Part shown: positions 27,091 to 37,708 of the stretch, one piece after another
Position numbering within the stretch: position 1 is the first letter of the stretch
How the letters are laid out: every line of letters starts with the position of its first letter
From: CAVQBC01 sp963710665
GTDB lineage: Bacteria; Actinomycetota; Thermoleophilia; Solirubrobacterales; Solirubrobacteraceae
Assembly (NCBI GenBank): GCA_963710665.1
Contig: CAVQBC010000003.1
Coordinates: 1,364,001 to 1,428,000, forward strand
Reading direction: 5' to 3'
Length of the DNA stretch: 64,000 nucleotides
The notes under the pieces: model-generated
What the model was told of the DNA's origin: nothing
Database searches by the model: none
The model's input: the letters and a program-made list of their open reading frames with translations, nothing else
Translations under genes and position numbers: made by a program

Positions 27091-28020
27091 CTAGCCGGGC
27101 CGTTCCAGCGGCGAGACCAAGGCGATCGATCGCCAGGGGACCGATCGGAGGGCCAGCGGGCTGCGCCCGCGCGGTACCGCGATGAGCGTGGAGAAGAGGA
27201 GAAGGGCGACCGGGGCGACGACGCCGATCCCCGCCCCCGCGCCGGCGGCGGCGCCGTTCGACGCGGGCGGCTCCGCGTCGCGCTCGGCTCGGCCGGCGGA
27301 CGCGCGATCGCGGGCCGAGCCGGTCTGGTCCGGTCCGGCACCGGCGGGCGGGTGGGGCTGAGCGGTCGCGTCGAGGCGTGGCGGATCCGTCCGCGAGGTG
27401 CGCGGCTCCGGCGCCGGCGCGATGGCGCCGCCGGCTCGGGCGTGGCGTGAAGCGCGGCGCTCGCCGCTCCGCTTCGCGTGACGGGACGGGCGAGCCTTCT
27501 TCGCCGACGAAGGGGAGGCGGGCTGCTCGACGGAGACGGAAGGCTTCGCGGCCGTCCCGTTGGAGGCCGGCGCCCCGTTGGAGGCAGCCGACGTGCGGAC
27601 GGGCGCCGCCGTCTCGCCGGTGGTCGTCCCCGCGCCGGCGACGGCCGAGGTGGCCCGCCCGGTGGCCTGCTGCACGGTGTCGGGCGACGCAGCGGCCCGC
27701 GCGGCGGTCCGGTGCGCGGTCTCGCTCACCGAAGCGGCGGCCTGCCTGGTGGCGTGCCGCGCGGTCTCGCGCGCCCACCCGGCGGCTCGGTTCGACTGGG
27801 CGGCCGCGCTCAAGGCGGCGCCGGCGGTCTGCGCGACGGGTTGGGTCGCGGTGGCCGCGGCGGGCGCGACGCTTCCGGTGGTGCTCTCGACCGCCTGGCC
27901 GACGGACTGGGCCTCCGCGGGCGCCGGGGCCGCGGCGCAGATCAAGACCGCGCCGACGAGCGCGAATCGGTGGCGCTTCCTGCTCACCTGTACGTCATCC
28001 AATCCATGGCACGATTCCAT
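27091..28020 (-). CDS. Secreted Ala/Arg/Ser-rich protein with C-terminal membrane segment
   Basis: 309 residues. An N-terminal basic stretch (SRKRHR) and hydrophobic segment FALVGAVLICAAAPAPAEA form a signal peptide. A long low-complexity region rich in Ala, Thr, Ser, Pro and Arg follows, and a hydrophobic stretch near the C-terminus (GIGVVAPVALLLFSTLIAV) ends with a basic tail. The layout suggests a surface or envelope protein anchored at the C-terminus. It lies upstream of the chaplin-like gene on the same strand (70-base gap), so they may be coexpressed. The ATG at 28020 has GGGAGAG 5 bases upstream. No known domain. Confidence 0.65.
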   Translation of the reverse strand: MESCHGLDDVQVSRKRHRFALVGAVLICAAAPAPAEAQSVGQAVESTTGSVAPAAATATQPVAQTAGAALSAAAQSNRAAGWARETARHATRQAAASVSETAHRTAARAAASPDTVQQATGRATSAVAGAGTTTGETAAPVRTSAASNGAPASNGTAAKPSVSVEQPASPSSAKKARPSRHAKRSGERRASRHARAGGAIAPAPEPRTSRTDPPRLDATAQPHPPAGAGPDQTGSARDRASAGRAERDAEPPASNGAAAGAGAGIGVVAPVALLLFSTLIAVPRGRSPLALRSVPWRSIALVSPLERPG

Positions 28021-28137
28021 CCGGGCTCTCCCGGAGTCCGAGGGGATACCCGACGCACCGGTTCAGAAAACTTCAGTGCTCAAGAATCTGGTCCGGGGTC
28101 CGCGCGCGCTCAACACGGCGGTGTGAGAGGCGGCCGG

Positions 28138-29919
<1,782 letters not shown>

Positions 29920-30009
29920 CGCGGCGCGGGATGCTACCCAGGGGTGAACCAGGGCGGCCGCCCGGCGCCCCACGGGGAAGCCGCCGCCGGGCCCGTCTAA
30001 GGTGCGGTG

Positions 30010-32637
30010 ATGGCCGCTTCCCGGCCCAGGACCGGCGAGGCGCCGCCGGTGCACATCGCCCTCCGTGACGGCTCGACGGCCGAGGTCCGGCCCGTCGAGG
30101 CGGCGGACACCGCCGCGCTGACCGCCTTCCTCGAGGGCCTCTCCGAGCGCTCGCGCGTGTTCCGCTTCTTCACCGGCGGCGCCGATCTCGCGGGCGCGGC
30201 GCGCATGGCCGCCACGAGCGAGGAGCGCGGCGGGCTGGGCCTCGTCGTCACGACCGGGGAGCCCGAGCGCATCGTCGCCCACGCGGTCTTCGAGCTCGAG
30301 GCGCCCGCCCGCGCCGAGGTGGCCTTCGCGGTGGCCGACGAGATGCAGGGCCGCGGCGTGGCCACCACCCTGCTCGCCCACCTCGCCCAGGCCGCCGCGG
30401 CGCGGGGCATCACCACCTTCACGGCGCTCGTGCTGCCCGCGAACCACGCCATGATCGGCGTCTTCCGCGAGTCCGGCTTCCCCGTCGACGTGCGCGCGTC
30501 CGCCGACGGCCTGCACGTCGAGCTGCCGTCGTCGCTCGATCCGGCGGGGCTCCGGCGTTTCGAGGAGCGCGAGCGCACCGCCGCCGTCGCCGCGGTCCGC
30601 TCCGTGCTCCAGCCCCAGGCGGTCGCCGTGGTCGGCGCCTCGACCGACCGCCAGACGGCGGGCGGCGCCGCCTTCCACCACCTCCTGGCCGCCGGCTTCC
30701 GCGGCGCGCTGTACCCGGTGACGGCGCGCGAGGAGGCGATCGCCGGCCACGACGCGTACCGCTCGCTCGCCGCGATCCCCGGTCCGGTCGACCTCGCGGT
30801 GCTGGCCGTCCCCGCGCCTCAGCTCGCGGCCGTCGCCCAGGAGTGCGCGGCCAAGGGCGTGCGCGCGCTGGTGGCGCTCACGGGCAGCGCGGACCGCGAC
30901 GAGCTGCTCGAGATCTGCCGCCACGCCGGCATGCGGCTCGTCGGTCCCCGGAGCCTCGGGGTGCTGAACACCGACCCGGCCATCGCCCTTGACGCCACCT
31001 ACGCCCCTGCCGTGCCGGCCGCCGGGCGCGTGGCCTTCGCCGCCCAGAGCGCCGGCTTCGGGCTCACGGGGCTCGAGGCGGCCGCGGCGCGGGGCGTCGG
31101 GCTCTCGTCGTTCGTGTCCTTCGGCGAGAAGGCCGACCTCTCGGGCAACGACCTCCTCCAGTACTGGGCGGACGACCCGGTGACCGACGTCGTGCTGCTC
31201 TCCCTCGAGTCGTTCGGCAACCCGCGCAAGTTCGGGCGCCTGGCGCGGGAGGTCGCCGCCCACAAGCCGGTCGTGGCCATGAAGAGCGGGCGGGCGCCCG
31301 CCTCCGGCGACTCCGGGCGGACCGGTGTCGCCGGGCTGCTGGCCGCCTCGGACACCAGCGTCGACGCCCTGTTCGCGCACGCCGGCGTGATCCGCACGGA
31401 CACGATGCAGGAGGTCTTCGACGTCGCCGCGCTGCTCGCTCACCAGCCGCTCCCGCGGGGCGACCGGGTCGGCATCGTCACGAACGCCCGCGGTCCAGGG
31501 CTCGCCTGCAGCGACGCCTGCCATGCCGCCGGCCTCCATCCCTCTGCGCCCGTCGCGCTGCCCGCCACGGCGACCCCCGGGGCCTACCGCGAGGCGGTCG
31601 AGAGCCTCGCCGAGCGCCCCGGCGTGGACGCGGTGGTCGTGATCTTCATCCACACGCTGGCGCCCAACGCGCCCGCCGTCGCCGCGGCGCTGGGCGCCGC
31701 CGGCGAGCGCGCGGCGGCGCGGGGGAAGCCGCTGCTCGCGGTGTTCATGGGCGGCGCCGGCACGCCGGCGGAGCTCGCGACCGCCGAGCCGCGGATCCCC
31801 GTCTACCCGGCGCCCGAGGAGGCCGCGCGCGCCCTCGGCCGCGCCGCGCGCCATGCCGCGTGGCGCGAGACCCCGCGGGAGCCGGCCCCCACGCCGGACG
31901 GCTGCGACGCCGACGCCGGCGCGTCGGTGATCGCCGAGGCGCTCGCCGCGGGCGGCGGCTGGCTGGACGTCGCCGCCACCGAGCGGCTCCTGCGCAGCTG
32001 GGGGCTCGCGACGGCCGAGAGCCGGCCCGCCGCCTCTCCGGCCGACGCGGGCCGCGCCGCTGCCGCCTTGGGCGGTGCGGTCGCCGTGAAGGGCGTCGTG
32101 CCGGGCCTCGCCCGCCGCTCGGATGCCGGTGCGGTCCGCCTGGGCCTGACCGGCGAGGCGGCCACGAGGCGGGCGGCGGAGGAGATCGCCGCGGCCCTGC
32201 GCGCCGCCGGGCACGAGCCGGAGGGCTTCGTGGTGCAGGCGATGGCGCCCCCGGGCGTGGAGATGCTCGTCGGCGTCGTCGGCGACCCGCGCCTCGGGCC
32301 GCTCGTGGCCTGCGGGACCGGGGGGCCGGCCGGCGAGCTGCTCGGCGACGTCCAGGTGCGCCTGGCGCCGCTGGCGGCCGGGGAGGCCGGCGAGATGGTG
32401 CGCCGGCTCAAGGGGTTCCCGCTGCTCGACGGCTACCGCGGCGCCGAGCCCGCCGACGTCGGCGCGCTCGAGGACGTCGTGCGGCGCGTCGCGGCGCTGG
32501 CGGGCGCCCATCCCGAGGTGGCCGAGCTCGACTGCAATCCGGTCATCGTCGGGATGTCCGGGGTGTCGATCGTCGACGCGCGCGTCCGCATCCAGATCCC
32601 GCCGGTGCGCCCGCCCTTCCCCGCAATTGGGCGCTAG
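30010..32637 (+). CDS. GNAT acetyltransferase fused to NDP-forming acyl-CoA synthetase-like domains (Pat-like)
   Basis: 875 residues. A GNAT domain comes first (about 15-190; VAFAVADEMQGRGVATTLLA), then a CoA-binding domain (VVGASTDRQ), a succinyl-CoA-ligase-like domain and a C-terminal ATP-grasp. In true ADP-forming acetyl-CoA synthetases a phosphohistidine sits in SHTGxxAG; here the equivalent is GRTGVAG, so synthetase activity is probably lost. The same loss is known in protein acetyltransferases such as PatZ that regulate acyl-CoA synthetases by lysine acetylation. GNAT-first order also occurs in some actinomycete Pat enzymes. The ATG at 30010 follows a TAAGGT box by 6 bases; a GTG three bases earlier is possible. 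Confidence 0.88.
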   Translation: MAASRPRTGEAPPVHIALRDGSTAEVRPVEAADTAALTAFLEGLSERSRVFRFFTGGADLAGAARMAATSEERGGLGLVVTTGEPERIVAHAVFELEAPARAEVAFAVADEMQGRGVATTLLAHLAQAAAARGITTFTALVLPANHAMIGVFRESGFPVDVRASADGLHVELPSSLDPAGLRRFEERERTAAVAAVRSVLQPQAVAVVGASTDRQTAGGAAFHHLLAAGFRGALYPVTAREEAIAGHDAYRSLAAIPGPVDLAVLAVPAPQLAAVAQECAAKGVRALVALTGSADRDELLEICRHAGMRLVGPRSLGVLNTDPAIALDATYAPAVPAAGRVAFAAQSAGFGLTGLEAAAARGVGLSSFVSFGEKADLSGNDLLQYWADDPVTDVVLLSLESFGNPRKFGRLAREVAAHKPVVAMKSGRAPASGDSGRTGVAGLLAASDTSVDALFAHAGVIRTDTMQEVFDVAALLAHQPLPRGDRVGIVTNARGPGLACSDACHAAGLHPSAPVALPATATPGAYREAVESLAERPGVDAVVVIFIHTLAPNAPAVAAALGAAGERAAARGKPLLAVFMGGAGTPAELATAEPRIPVYPAPEEAARALGRAARHAAWRETPREPAPTPDGCDADAGASVIAEALAAGGGWLDVAATERLLRSWGLATAESRPAASPADAGRAAAALGGAVAVKGVVPGLARRSDAGAVRLGLTGEAATRRAAEEIAAALRAAGHEPEGFVVQAMAPPGVEMLVGVVGDPRLGPLVACGTGGPAGELLGDVQVRLAPLAAGEAGEMVRRLKGFPLLDGYRGAEPADVGALEDVVRRVAALAGAHPEVAELDCNPVIVGMSGVSIVDARVRIQIPPVRPPFPAIGR

Positions 32638-32736
32638 AGCGCCAACACCCGCCTAAACGGCGCAGCAATACTCCGGCGGTTAGCCATCCCGGCGCTTGCG
32701 CATCGCGCCTATTACCCGGAATCATGCAGATGTAGT

Positions 32737-32767
32737 CATCACGCTCAAACGGCTCGGAAGCGTGATG
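32737..32767 (+). other. Hairpin, 9-bp stem
   Basis: CATCACGCT pairs with AGCGTGATG around a 13-base loop. First of the hairpin series after the acyl-CoA synthetase fusion gene, about 100 bases past its stop. Confidence 0.5.
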
Positions 32768-32777
32768 GAAGTTCTTG

Positions 32778-32832
32778 ACAGCCCCGGAGCCCGGGAGAGG
32801 CCTAACGGCCAGCGGTCAGGCTCCGGGGCTGT
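32778..32832 (+). terminator. Strong hairpin, 14-bp perfect stem, possible terminator
   Basis: ACAGCCCCGGAGCC pairs with GGCTCCGGGGCTGT. The 27-base interior has a second small hairpin (GGCC-TAAC-GGCC). About 140 bases after the upstream stop codon and no T run follows, so it could be a terminator or part of a structured RNA. Confidence 0.45.
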
Positions 32833-33084
32833 TCTGCGTCCTGGGTTGACGATCGGTCGGGTTCCATCGGCCGAATCGCCATGAGACTTGAATGCGCCGG
32901 TTACCCGTGCATATGGCGCTTGAAACGTGGACGAATGTCGGACCTAGAAATTGCTCTAAGACTCTTGAGCGGTCAGGGCCGGACGCGTATGGTGGGGGTT
33001 AGGACGCCGTCCCGATCGTCTCCGCTCGCGGGAGATCCGAGCCCTCCCAGCGTGCACTCCAAAGGCGCTCGGTCGGCGTCCAGT

Positions 33085-33141
33085 GACGGTCCCGGCTGCG
33101 ATGGCCGTTCCTGGCGGTTTCTCCCCGCAGCCGGGACCGTC
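33085..33141. other. Strong hairpin, 16-bp perfect stem
   Basis: GACGGTCCCGGCTGCG pairs with CGCAGCCGGGACCGTC around a 25-base loop. A second small hairpin (TCAACCCT/AGGGTTGA, 33140-33160) shares its last two bases, so the two might be alternative folds. Confidence 0.5.
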
Positions 33142-33174
33142 AACCCTCCGTCAGGGTTGACCCCCGGCGTCCCG

Positions 33175-33199
33175 GACCCACCGGCGGCGCCGGTGGGTC
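33175..33199 (-). terminator. Hairpin after cysN, probable terminator of the sulfate operon
   Basis: GACCCACCGGC and GCCGGTGGGTC form an 11-bp stem with a 3-base loop, 20 bases beyond the cysN stop on the minus strand. High-GC actinobacterial terminators often lack the T tract. Confidence 0.55.
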
Positions 33200-33218
33200 G
33201 CACCCGCGGAGCCGGATC

Positions 33219-34511
33219 TCAGCCGGCGACCATGCCGGCGCCCACGGTCTCGTTGGTCGCCTCGTCGACGAGGATGAACGCGCCGGTGGCGCGGCTCTCG
33301 TCGTAGGGGTCGGCCAGCACCGCGTCGCCGGTGCGCACGCGCACGCGGGCGATGTCGTTGAGCGCCAGCTGCGGGGCCGGCACGTGGGCGAGCGTCTCGA
33401 CGTCCAGCCGGTGCTCGATGCTCTCGATGCGCGCCCGCACCGTGCGCGTGGTGAGCTTGAGCAGGTAGCGGCTGCCGGGATGCGCCGGCGCGTCGCCCAG
33501 CCAGCACACGGTCGCGTCGAGCTCGCGCCGCCCGACCGGCGCGCCGTCGGCGCCGGCGAGCAGGTCGCCGCGCCCCACGTCGAGCTCGTCCGCCAGGCGC
33601 ACCGCCACCGACAGGCCGGCGGGCGCGGCCTCGCGCTCTCCGTCGGGCCCCTCGATGGCGACGACGCGGGTGCGGGTGCCGGCCGGCAGCACGACCACCT
33701 CGTCGCCGCGGCGCAGCACGCCCGCCGCGACCTGGCCGGCGTAGCGGCGCCCGTCGGCGCGGATCACGTGCTGGATCGGGAGGCGGGCGGGGCGCTCGGC
33801 GTCGTCGGTTCCCACCGGGACGGTCTCCAGGTGCTCGAGCAGCGGCGGGCCGTCGTACCAGCCGAGGCGGCTGGAGCGCTCGACGACGTTGTCGCCGTGG
33901 AGCGCGGAGAGCGGGATGAAGGTGAGGTCGTGCAGGTCCAGCCGCGCGGCCCAGTCGCAGAGCTCGCGGACCACGGCGTCGAAGGCGGCCTCGCTGTAGT
34001 CGACCAGGTCCATCTTGTTGATCGCGACCGTCACGTGGCGCAGGCCCAGCAGCCGGGCGATCGCCGCGTGGCGGCGCGACTGCTGCGTGACGCCGTTCTC
34101 GGCGTCGACCAGGATCAGCGCGAGGTCCGCGGTGGAGGCGCCCGTGACCATGTTCCGCGTGTACTGCGCGTGCCCCGGGGTGTCGGCGATGATGAACCGG
34201 CGCCGCGGCGTCGCGAAGTAGCGGTAGGCGACGTCGATCGTGATCCCCTGCTCGCGCTCCGCGCGCAGGCCGTCGGTGAGCAGCGCCAGGTCGGGCCCGG
34301 AGCCGCCGCGGCGCCGGGAGACCTCCTCGACGTGCGCGAGCTGGTCGGCCAGGATCGCCTTCGCGTCGTAGAGCAGGCGACCGATCAGCGTGGACTTGCC
34401 GTCGTCCACGCTGCCCGCCGTCGCGAACCGCAGCAGATCAGAAATAGCCGGCCACCTTCCGGTCCTCCATCGCGGCGTCGGAGACGCGGTCGTCGGCGCG
34501 GGTCTCGCCAC
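33219..34511 (-). CDS. cysN: Sulfate adenylyltransferase subunit 1 (GTPase)
   Basis: 430-residue EF-Tu-like GTPase that drives ATP sulfurylase CysD to make adenosine 5'-phosphosulfate. G1 is AGSVDDGKST, the switch region LRAEREQGITIDVAYRYF, G3 ADTPGHAQY, G4 AINKMD; two beta-barrel domains follow. There is no C-terminal APS-kinase (CysC) domain, consistent with an APS-reducing pathway. The only standard in-frame start before the conserved SDLLRFATAGS is the ATG at 34511, which gives an unusual 74-base overlap with cysD; the true start may be a non-standard codon just after the cysD stop. Last gene of the sir-cysH-cysD-cysN operon. Confidence 0.93.
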   Translation of the reverse strand: MARPAPTTASPTPRWRTGRWPAISDLLRFATAGSVDDGKSTLIGRLLYDAKAILADQLAHVEEVSRRRGGSGPDLALLTDGLRAEREQGITIDVAYRYFATPRRRFIIADTPGHAQYTRNMVTGASTADLALILVDAENGVTQQSRRHAAIARLLGLRHVTVAINKMDLVDYSEAAFDAVVRELCDWAARLDLHDLTFIPLSALHGDNVVERSSRLGWYDGPPLLEHLETVPVGTDDAERPARLPIQHVIRADGRRYAGQVAAGVLRRGDEVVVLPAGTRTRVVAIEGPDGEREAAPAGLSVAVRLADELDVGRGDLLAGADGAPVGRRELDATVCWLGDAPAHPGSRYLLKLTTRTVRARIESIEHRLDVETLAHVPAPQLALNDIARVRVRTGDAVLADPYDESRATGAFILVDEATNETVGAGMVAG

Positions 34512-35379
34512 GCTCGGTGATTCGCGTGGCGGCGATCTCGCTCACCACGGCGTCGAGCGTCGCGGCCTGCGAGCGCACCGCGCCGGTGCAGCTCATGTCC
34601 CCGACGGTGCGGTAGCGCACCGAGGCGGTGAACGGCGCCTCGCCGTCGATCAGCTCGACGTGCTCGGAGATCGCGTAGAGCATCCCGTCGCGCTCGAAGA
34701 CCTCGCGCTCGTGCGCGAAGTAGATCGACGGGACCTCGAGGCGCTCGGCCACGATGTAGGACCACACGTCGAGCTCGGTCCAGTTCGAGAGCGGGAACAC
34801 GCGGACGTGCTCGCCGCGCTTCACCCGCCCGTTGTAGAGGTTCCACAGCTCGGGGCGCTGGCGCCGCGGGTCCCACTGGCCGAAGTCGTCGCGGAAGCTC
34901 AACATGCGCTCCTTCGCGCGGGCGCGCTCCTCGTCGCGGCGGGCGCCGCCGAATGCGGCGTCGTACCCGTGGCGCTCGATGGCGTCGAGCAGCGTCACGG
35001 TCTGCAGCCGGTTGCGCGACGCGCGCGGCCCGGTCTCCTCGACCACGCGGCCCGTGTCGATCGACGCCTGCACGCTCGCGACCACCAGCTCGGCGCCCAG
35101 CTCGGCGACGCGGCGGTCACGGAACGCCATGACCTCCGGGAAGTTGTGCCCGGTGTCGACGTGCATGAGCGGGAACGGGAACGGGCCGGGCCGGAACGCC
35201 TTCTCGGCCAGACGCAGCATCACGATCGAGTCCTTGCCGCCCGAGAACAGCATCACGGGGCGCTCGAGCTCGGCGAGGACCTCGCGCATCACGTGGATCG
35301 CCTCGGACTCCAGCACCTCCAGATGGCTGAGCGACTGGGTCCCGTTGCGTGCGGCGACCCCGGGCTCGACCGCGCTCAT
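34438..35379 (-). CDS. cysD: Sulfate adenylyltransferase subunit 2
   Basis: 313-residue PP-loop ATP pyrophosphatase that adenylates sulfate. The P-loop motif is MLFSGGKDSIVMLRLA; HVDTGHNFPEVM, FGGARRDEERARAKER and the C-terminal RYRTVGDMSCTGAV are all typical, as is the ending ERKVAGYF-like MEDRKVAGYF. Works as a complex with CysN. The ATG overlaps the cysH stop (ATGA). Full length. Confidence 0.96.
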   Translation of the reverse strand: MSAVEPGVAARNGTQSLSHLEVLESEAIHVMREVLAELERPVMLFSGGKDSIVMLRLAEKAFRPGPFPFPLMHVDTGHNFPEVMAFRDRRVAELGAELVVASVQASIDTGRVVEETGPRASRNRLQTVTLLDAIERHGYDAAFGGARRDEERARAKERMLSFRDDFGQWDPRRQRPELWNLYNGRVKRGEHVRVFPLSNWTELDVWSYIVAERLEVPSIYFAHEREVFERDGMLYAISEHVELIDGEAPFTASVRYRTVGDMSCTGAVRSQAATLDAVVSEIAATRITERGETRADDRVSDAAMEDRKVAGYF

Positions 35380-36023
35380 GCGTGCAACCCGCATTCGGTC
35401 TTGGCGCTGCCGGCCCAGCGGCCGACGCGGTCGTTCCCCGGCATCGTGCAGTGCACGCAGCCGATCGAGGCGTAGCCCTGGTCGTGCAGCGGGTGGTAGG
35501 GAAGGTCGTGCTCGACGATGTAGCGCCACACGTCGCGCTCGGTCCAGTCGGCGAGCGGGTTGAGCTTCCAGACCCCGTGCGCCTCGTCCCAGGCGAGCTT
35601 GCGCGTGCCCGCCCGCTCGGGCGACTGGTCCCGGCGCAGGCCACTGATCCACGCGTCGACGGTCGAGAGCGCCTGCGTGAGCGGCGAGACCTTGCGCAGG
35701 CCGCAGCAGGCGTCGGGGTCACGGGCCCACAGGGCGTCCCCGTACTCGGCGGCCTGCTGCTCGACGGAGATGCCCTCGTAGACCTCGACCTTGACGCCGT
35801 AGCGCTCCTCGACCCGCCGCCACGTCTCGTAGGTCTCGGCGAACAGCAGGCCGGTGTCGAGCGTGAAGAAGCGCGCCTGCGGCTCGATCCCCAGCAGCAG
35901 GTCGAGGATCACCGAGGCCTCCTTCTGGAACGAGCAGGCGGCCGCGAGCCGCGGGTGGTGGTGCTCCACGGCCCAGGCCAGGACCTCGCGCGCGTCCAGC
36001 GCGTCGAGGTCGGCCTCCTGCAT
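35376..36023 (-). CDS. cysH: Phosphoadenylyl/adenylyl-sulfate reductase, APS type
   Basis: 215 residues. The PP-loop-like fold is present (FQKEASVILDLLLG, FFTLDTGLLFAETYETWRRV). Cysteines C106-C107 and C189/C192 (GCVHC) are the four ligands of the [4Fe-4S] cluster that marks APS-reducing enzymes, and C211 in the terminal ECGLHA is the catalytic cysteine. It reduces APS to sulfite with thioredoxin. Absence of CysC in CysN agrees. Its ATG overlaps the sir stop (TGATG), and its stop overlaps the cysD start. Confidence 0.95.
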   Translation of the reverse strand: MQEADLDALDAREVLAWAVEHHHPRLAAACSFQKEASVILDLLLGIEPQARFFTLDTGLLFAETYETWRRVEERYGVKVEVYEGISVEQQAAEYGDALWARDPDACCGLRKVSPLTQALSTVDAWISGLRRDQSPERAGTRKLAWDEAHGVWKLNPLADWTERDVWRYIVEHDLPYHPLHDQGYASIGCVHCTMPGNDRVGRWAGSAKTECGLHA

Positions 36024-37601
36024 CACACCACCTCGACCGGCTCGAGCTGCTCGGTCCACCACGTCGGCTCGGTCCGGCCCGCGAAGTCGCGGAACGTCTC
36101 GCCGTCGTCGTGGTGCTGCTCGTAGAGGGTGAAGATCCGCAGCAGCCGGTCGTTGAGCTCCCAGTGGGGCACCTTCTTGACCACGACGTCGCCGAAGCGC
36201 GGCTCGGGGCCGAGGCGCCCGCCGATGCGGATGTCCATCGCCTCGACGAACTCGCCGTCGACCTTCTTGAGCACGCCCTCGATGCCGACGTCGGCGATCT
36301 GGTGCTGGGCGCAGCTCGACGAGCAGCCCGCGAAGTGCACGCGCAGGTCGTCGCCGTGGCCGTTGGGGCGCACGTGCTCGTCGAGGAACTTGGCGATCTC
36401 CCACGCGCGGTCCTTGGTGTGGACCTTGGCGAGCCCGCAGAACTCCTTGCCGGTGCAGGTCTGCAGCCCGCGCGCGAACAGCGTCGGCTGGGGGGAGAGG
36501 TCCTCGGCCAGCGGCTCGGCGCGCAGCGCGTCCACCTGATCGTTCGGCACGAAGGGGATCAGCACATTCTGCTGGTGGGTCAGGCGGATCTGCCCGTCGG
36601 CGGTCCCGTGCTTGCGCGCCAGGGCGACGAGGCCCGCGAACTGCTCGGCCTTGATGCGCCCCACGGGGACGCAGAAGCCGACCGCCGAGTGCTCGCCGTC
36701 GTTCTGCGGCGTGACGCCGATGTGGTCGTGGCCGCGCAGGTCGGGCGCGCTGCGCACGGCGCGGGTGAGGTCGCGACCGAGCCGGCGCACGAGCTCCTCG
36801 CGGAAGGCCTCCGGGCCGAGCTTGTCGACCAGGAACTTCAGCCGCGCCTTGCCGCGCTTCTGGCGGTTCTCCTCGGAGTCGCGGAAGATCTCGGTGACGC
36901 CCGCGACGACCTCGGGGGCCTCCTCGGGCGTGACGAAGACGTCGATCGAGCGCGCGAAGTGCGGCGAGCTCGAGAGGCCGCCGCCGATGCGCAGGTTGAA
37001 CCCGCGCGTGCCGTCCTCGGTGACGGCGCCCGACAGCGCGACGTCGTTGATCAGGCCGCGCGCGCAGTCCTCGGCGCAGCCGGTGACCGAGATCTTGTAC
37101 TTGCGCGGCAGGTTCGAGTACAGGCGGTTGCCGAGGAAGAACTGGTGGATCGCCTCGGCGGTCGCGTGCCCGTCGACGAGCTGCTCGTGGCCGATGCCCG
37201 CCAGCGTGCAGCCGACCACGTTGCGCGTGATGTCGCCGCAGGCGCCCTTGACCGTGAGGTCGACGCGGTCGAGCCGGTCGTAGATCTCGGGGACGTTGTC
37301 GAGCGTGATCCAGTGGATCTGGACGCACTGGCGCGTCGTGCAGTCGAGGAAGCCGCGGCCGAAGTCGGCGGCGATGCTCGCGATCGTGTCGGCCTGCTCG
37401 CCGGAGAGCACGCCCTGGACGACCTTGATGCGCAGCATGAAGTGGCCGTCCTTCGCGTTGTGCGGGTACAGACCCGTACCACTTCAGGCGCGCCACGTCG
37501 TCGTCGTCGAGCGTCTCCCAGCCCTCGCGGGCGGCCCGCATGAGGTCCGGGTAGACGTCGAGCCCGTCCTTCTCGTGCTTCATGCGCTCGAACTTGTTCA
37601 T
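36023..37601 (-). CDS. sir: Ferredoxin-type sulfite (or nitrite) reductase, frameshifted near its 5' end
   Basis: About 525 residues once repaired. It reduces sulfite to sulfide using siroheme and a [4Fe-4S] cluster; the cluster motifs QTCTGKEFCGLA and AGCSSSCAQ and the upstream TRQCVQIHWITLDN and VTGCAEDC are visible. Its place at the head of the cys operon favours sulfite over nitrite. The N-terminus MNKFERMKHEKDGLDVYPDL...DDVARLKWYG is in one frame; the rest, from YPHNAKDGHFMLRIK, is in another. One extra base in GGGTCTGTACC near 37473 (family pattern KWYGLYPHN) explains it. Shine-Dalgarno GGAAGG precedes the ATG. Sequencing error is likely because the rest of the operon is intact. Confidence 0.85.
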
Positions 37602-37632
37602 GACCCTTCCGGCTGTCGAGGGCGATGCGAGG

Positions 37633-37662
37633 CAATAAAGGTACTAAAGCCGGGTGCTATTG
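37633..37662 (-). promoter_or_regulatory. AT-rich promoter region of the sulfate operon with small inverted repeat
   Basis: Unusually AT-rich for this genome. CAATA and TATTG arms flank a candidate -10 TACCTT (minus strand, 37643-37638) about 36 bases before the sir ATG, leaving a short leader with a GGAAGG ribosome site. No riboswitch fold was recognised. Confidence 0.4.
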
Positions 37663-37708
37663 GGATATTTGGCGCGAGAGCGCGCGATCGGCGCGGCGGG
37701 CGGGGCGG

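Larger units (their letters stand above)
32638..33218. other. Gene-free interval with several strong hairpins
   Basis: 581 bases between convergent genes (acyl-CoA synthetase fusion and cysN) without a credible ORF and with lower GC in its first 350 bases. It contains at least four perfect inverted repeats (32737-32767, 32778-32832, 33085-33141, 33175-33199) plus two small ones (32630-32643, 33140-33160). Some may be terminators, but none is followed by a T tract on the top strand. No tRNA, tmRNA, RNase P or SRP signature was recognised. Confidence 0.7.

Noticed and set aside
27785..27800. GGTTCGACT stretch resembling a tRNA T-loop
   Set aside because: Lies inside the secreted-protein gene and has no acceptor or anticodon stem around it.
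32638..33218. Conserved RNAs (RNase P, tmRNA, SRP, 6S) in the hairpin region
   Set aside because: The conserved core sequences of these RNAs were not found on either strand.
32881..33306. ORF in the hairpin-rich interval
   Set aside because: No protein-like pattern, runs through the hairpins and into antisense of cysN.
37602..37670. Possible riboswitch upstream of sir
   Set aside because: Leader is only about 30 bases; no SAM- or sulfur-riboswitch pattern is visible.
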